NCBI RefSeq assembly: GCF_001487105.1
Contig: NZ_LN913000.1
Coordinates: 248,001 to 312,000 of the forward strand
Reading direction: 5' to 3'
DNA length: 64,000 bases
Source of the DNA: Mediterraneibacter massiliensis
Lineage (GTDB): Bacteria; Bacillota; Clostridia; Lachnospirales; Lachnospiraceae
Positions 63,958-64,000 of the stretch are shown here, piece by piece (the first letter of the stretch is position 1; each line of letters begins with the position of its first letter). Both the position numbers and the translations under genes were made by a program. The notes under the pieces are model-generated. The model was not told where the DNA came from. It worked only from the letters and a program-made list of their open reading frames with translations, and searched no databases.

Positions 63958-64000
63958 GGAGAAGTACCCAAGCTGGCCGAAGGGGCTCCCCTGGAAAGGG
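63958..64000 (+). tRNA. tRNA-Ser (anticodon GGA), 5' part cut by window edge
   Basis: GGAGAAG acceptor strand, D-arm with ACCCAAGCTGGCCGAAGGG, and anticodon stem-loop CTCCC-CTGGAAA-GGG giving GGA. The variable arm, T-arm and 3' acceptor lie beyond the window. Confidence 0.9.

Noticed and set aside
1..64000. CRISPR arrays, insertion sequences, prophage, integrase attachment sites
   Set aside because: No regularly spaced repeats, transposase or phage genes were seen. The tRNA-Ser genes at the right end could be integration sites, but no integrase or duplicated tRNA end is present in the window.

Overview
The window looks like a chromosomal segment of a gut-type Clostridia, most likely family Lachnospiraceae. 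The evidence is the gene order (dnaE-pfkA, rpmG-secE-nusG-rplKA-rplJL-rpoBC, tsaE-tsaB/rimI-tsaD), moderate GC, strong AGGAGG ribosome-binding sites, several T-box/L10/L1-type leaders, and a clostridial class F flavodiiron protein. The species cannot be named from this sequence alone. I see no phage, insertion sequence or CRISPR array.

Layout. 1-1490: reverse-strand sugar-related pair, a RpiR-type regulator followed by a FGGY carbohydrate kinase cut by the window edge. 1491-4170: a forward operon (KdgT-like permease and an amidohydrolase) behind a near-consensus sigma-54 promoter. 4283-6148: a decay zone with an N-terminally truncated MFS transporter and a HAD phosphatase broken by a stop codon, two frameshifts and a deletion. 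6154-12645: housekeeping block with a small conserved gene, dnaE, pfkA, murI and a DUF1934 gene. 12719-20967: a GIY-YIG protein, glycerol dehydrogenase, an EndoQ-like PHP/UvrD-helicase fusion, a YkgJ-family protein, a zinc-ribbon/YARHG membrane protein and a lipoprotein amidase. 20989-26103: a flavodiiron/rubredoxin/NADH-reductase fusion, a BrnQ carrier and an AI-2E family transporter. 26294-33480: a surface protein with a sortase-like tail, then a TetR regulator divergent from an MMPL transporter and a secreted repeat protein.

33542-45074 is the transcription/translation core: rpmG, secE, nusG, rplK, rplA, rplJ, rplL, rpoB, rpoC. rplK and rplA are each preceded by a copy of an RNA hairpin that resembles the L1-binding region of 23S rRNA, and rplJ has an L10-type leader. 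45139-50260 holds a GntR regulator with a clear palindromic operator, an asparaginase, an NCS1 permease, a creatininase-family hydrolase and an AroM protein. Together these look like an uncharacterised uptake and breakdown route for a cyclic amide or ureide, analogous in logic to hydantoin salvage. It is the best candidate here for an undescribed system.

50288-54625: a 47-residue membrane peptide and a KdpDE-like two-component pair on the reverse strand, divergent from cstA, which is controlled by a T-box leader (tentative isoleucine specifier). 54714-63546: a CarD-like protein, a CNNM/CBS protein, a split IMP-synthesis pair (PurO-type cyclohydrolase plus stand-alone AICAR transformylase), then tsaE, a tsaB-rimI fusion, a small CxxC protein, rnz, tsaD and ispD. 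This group couples tRNA t6A modification, tRNA 3' processing and ribosomal-protein acetylation, and it ends beside two serine tRNA genes, the second cut by the window edge.
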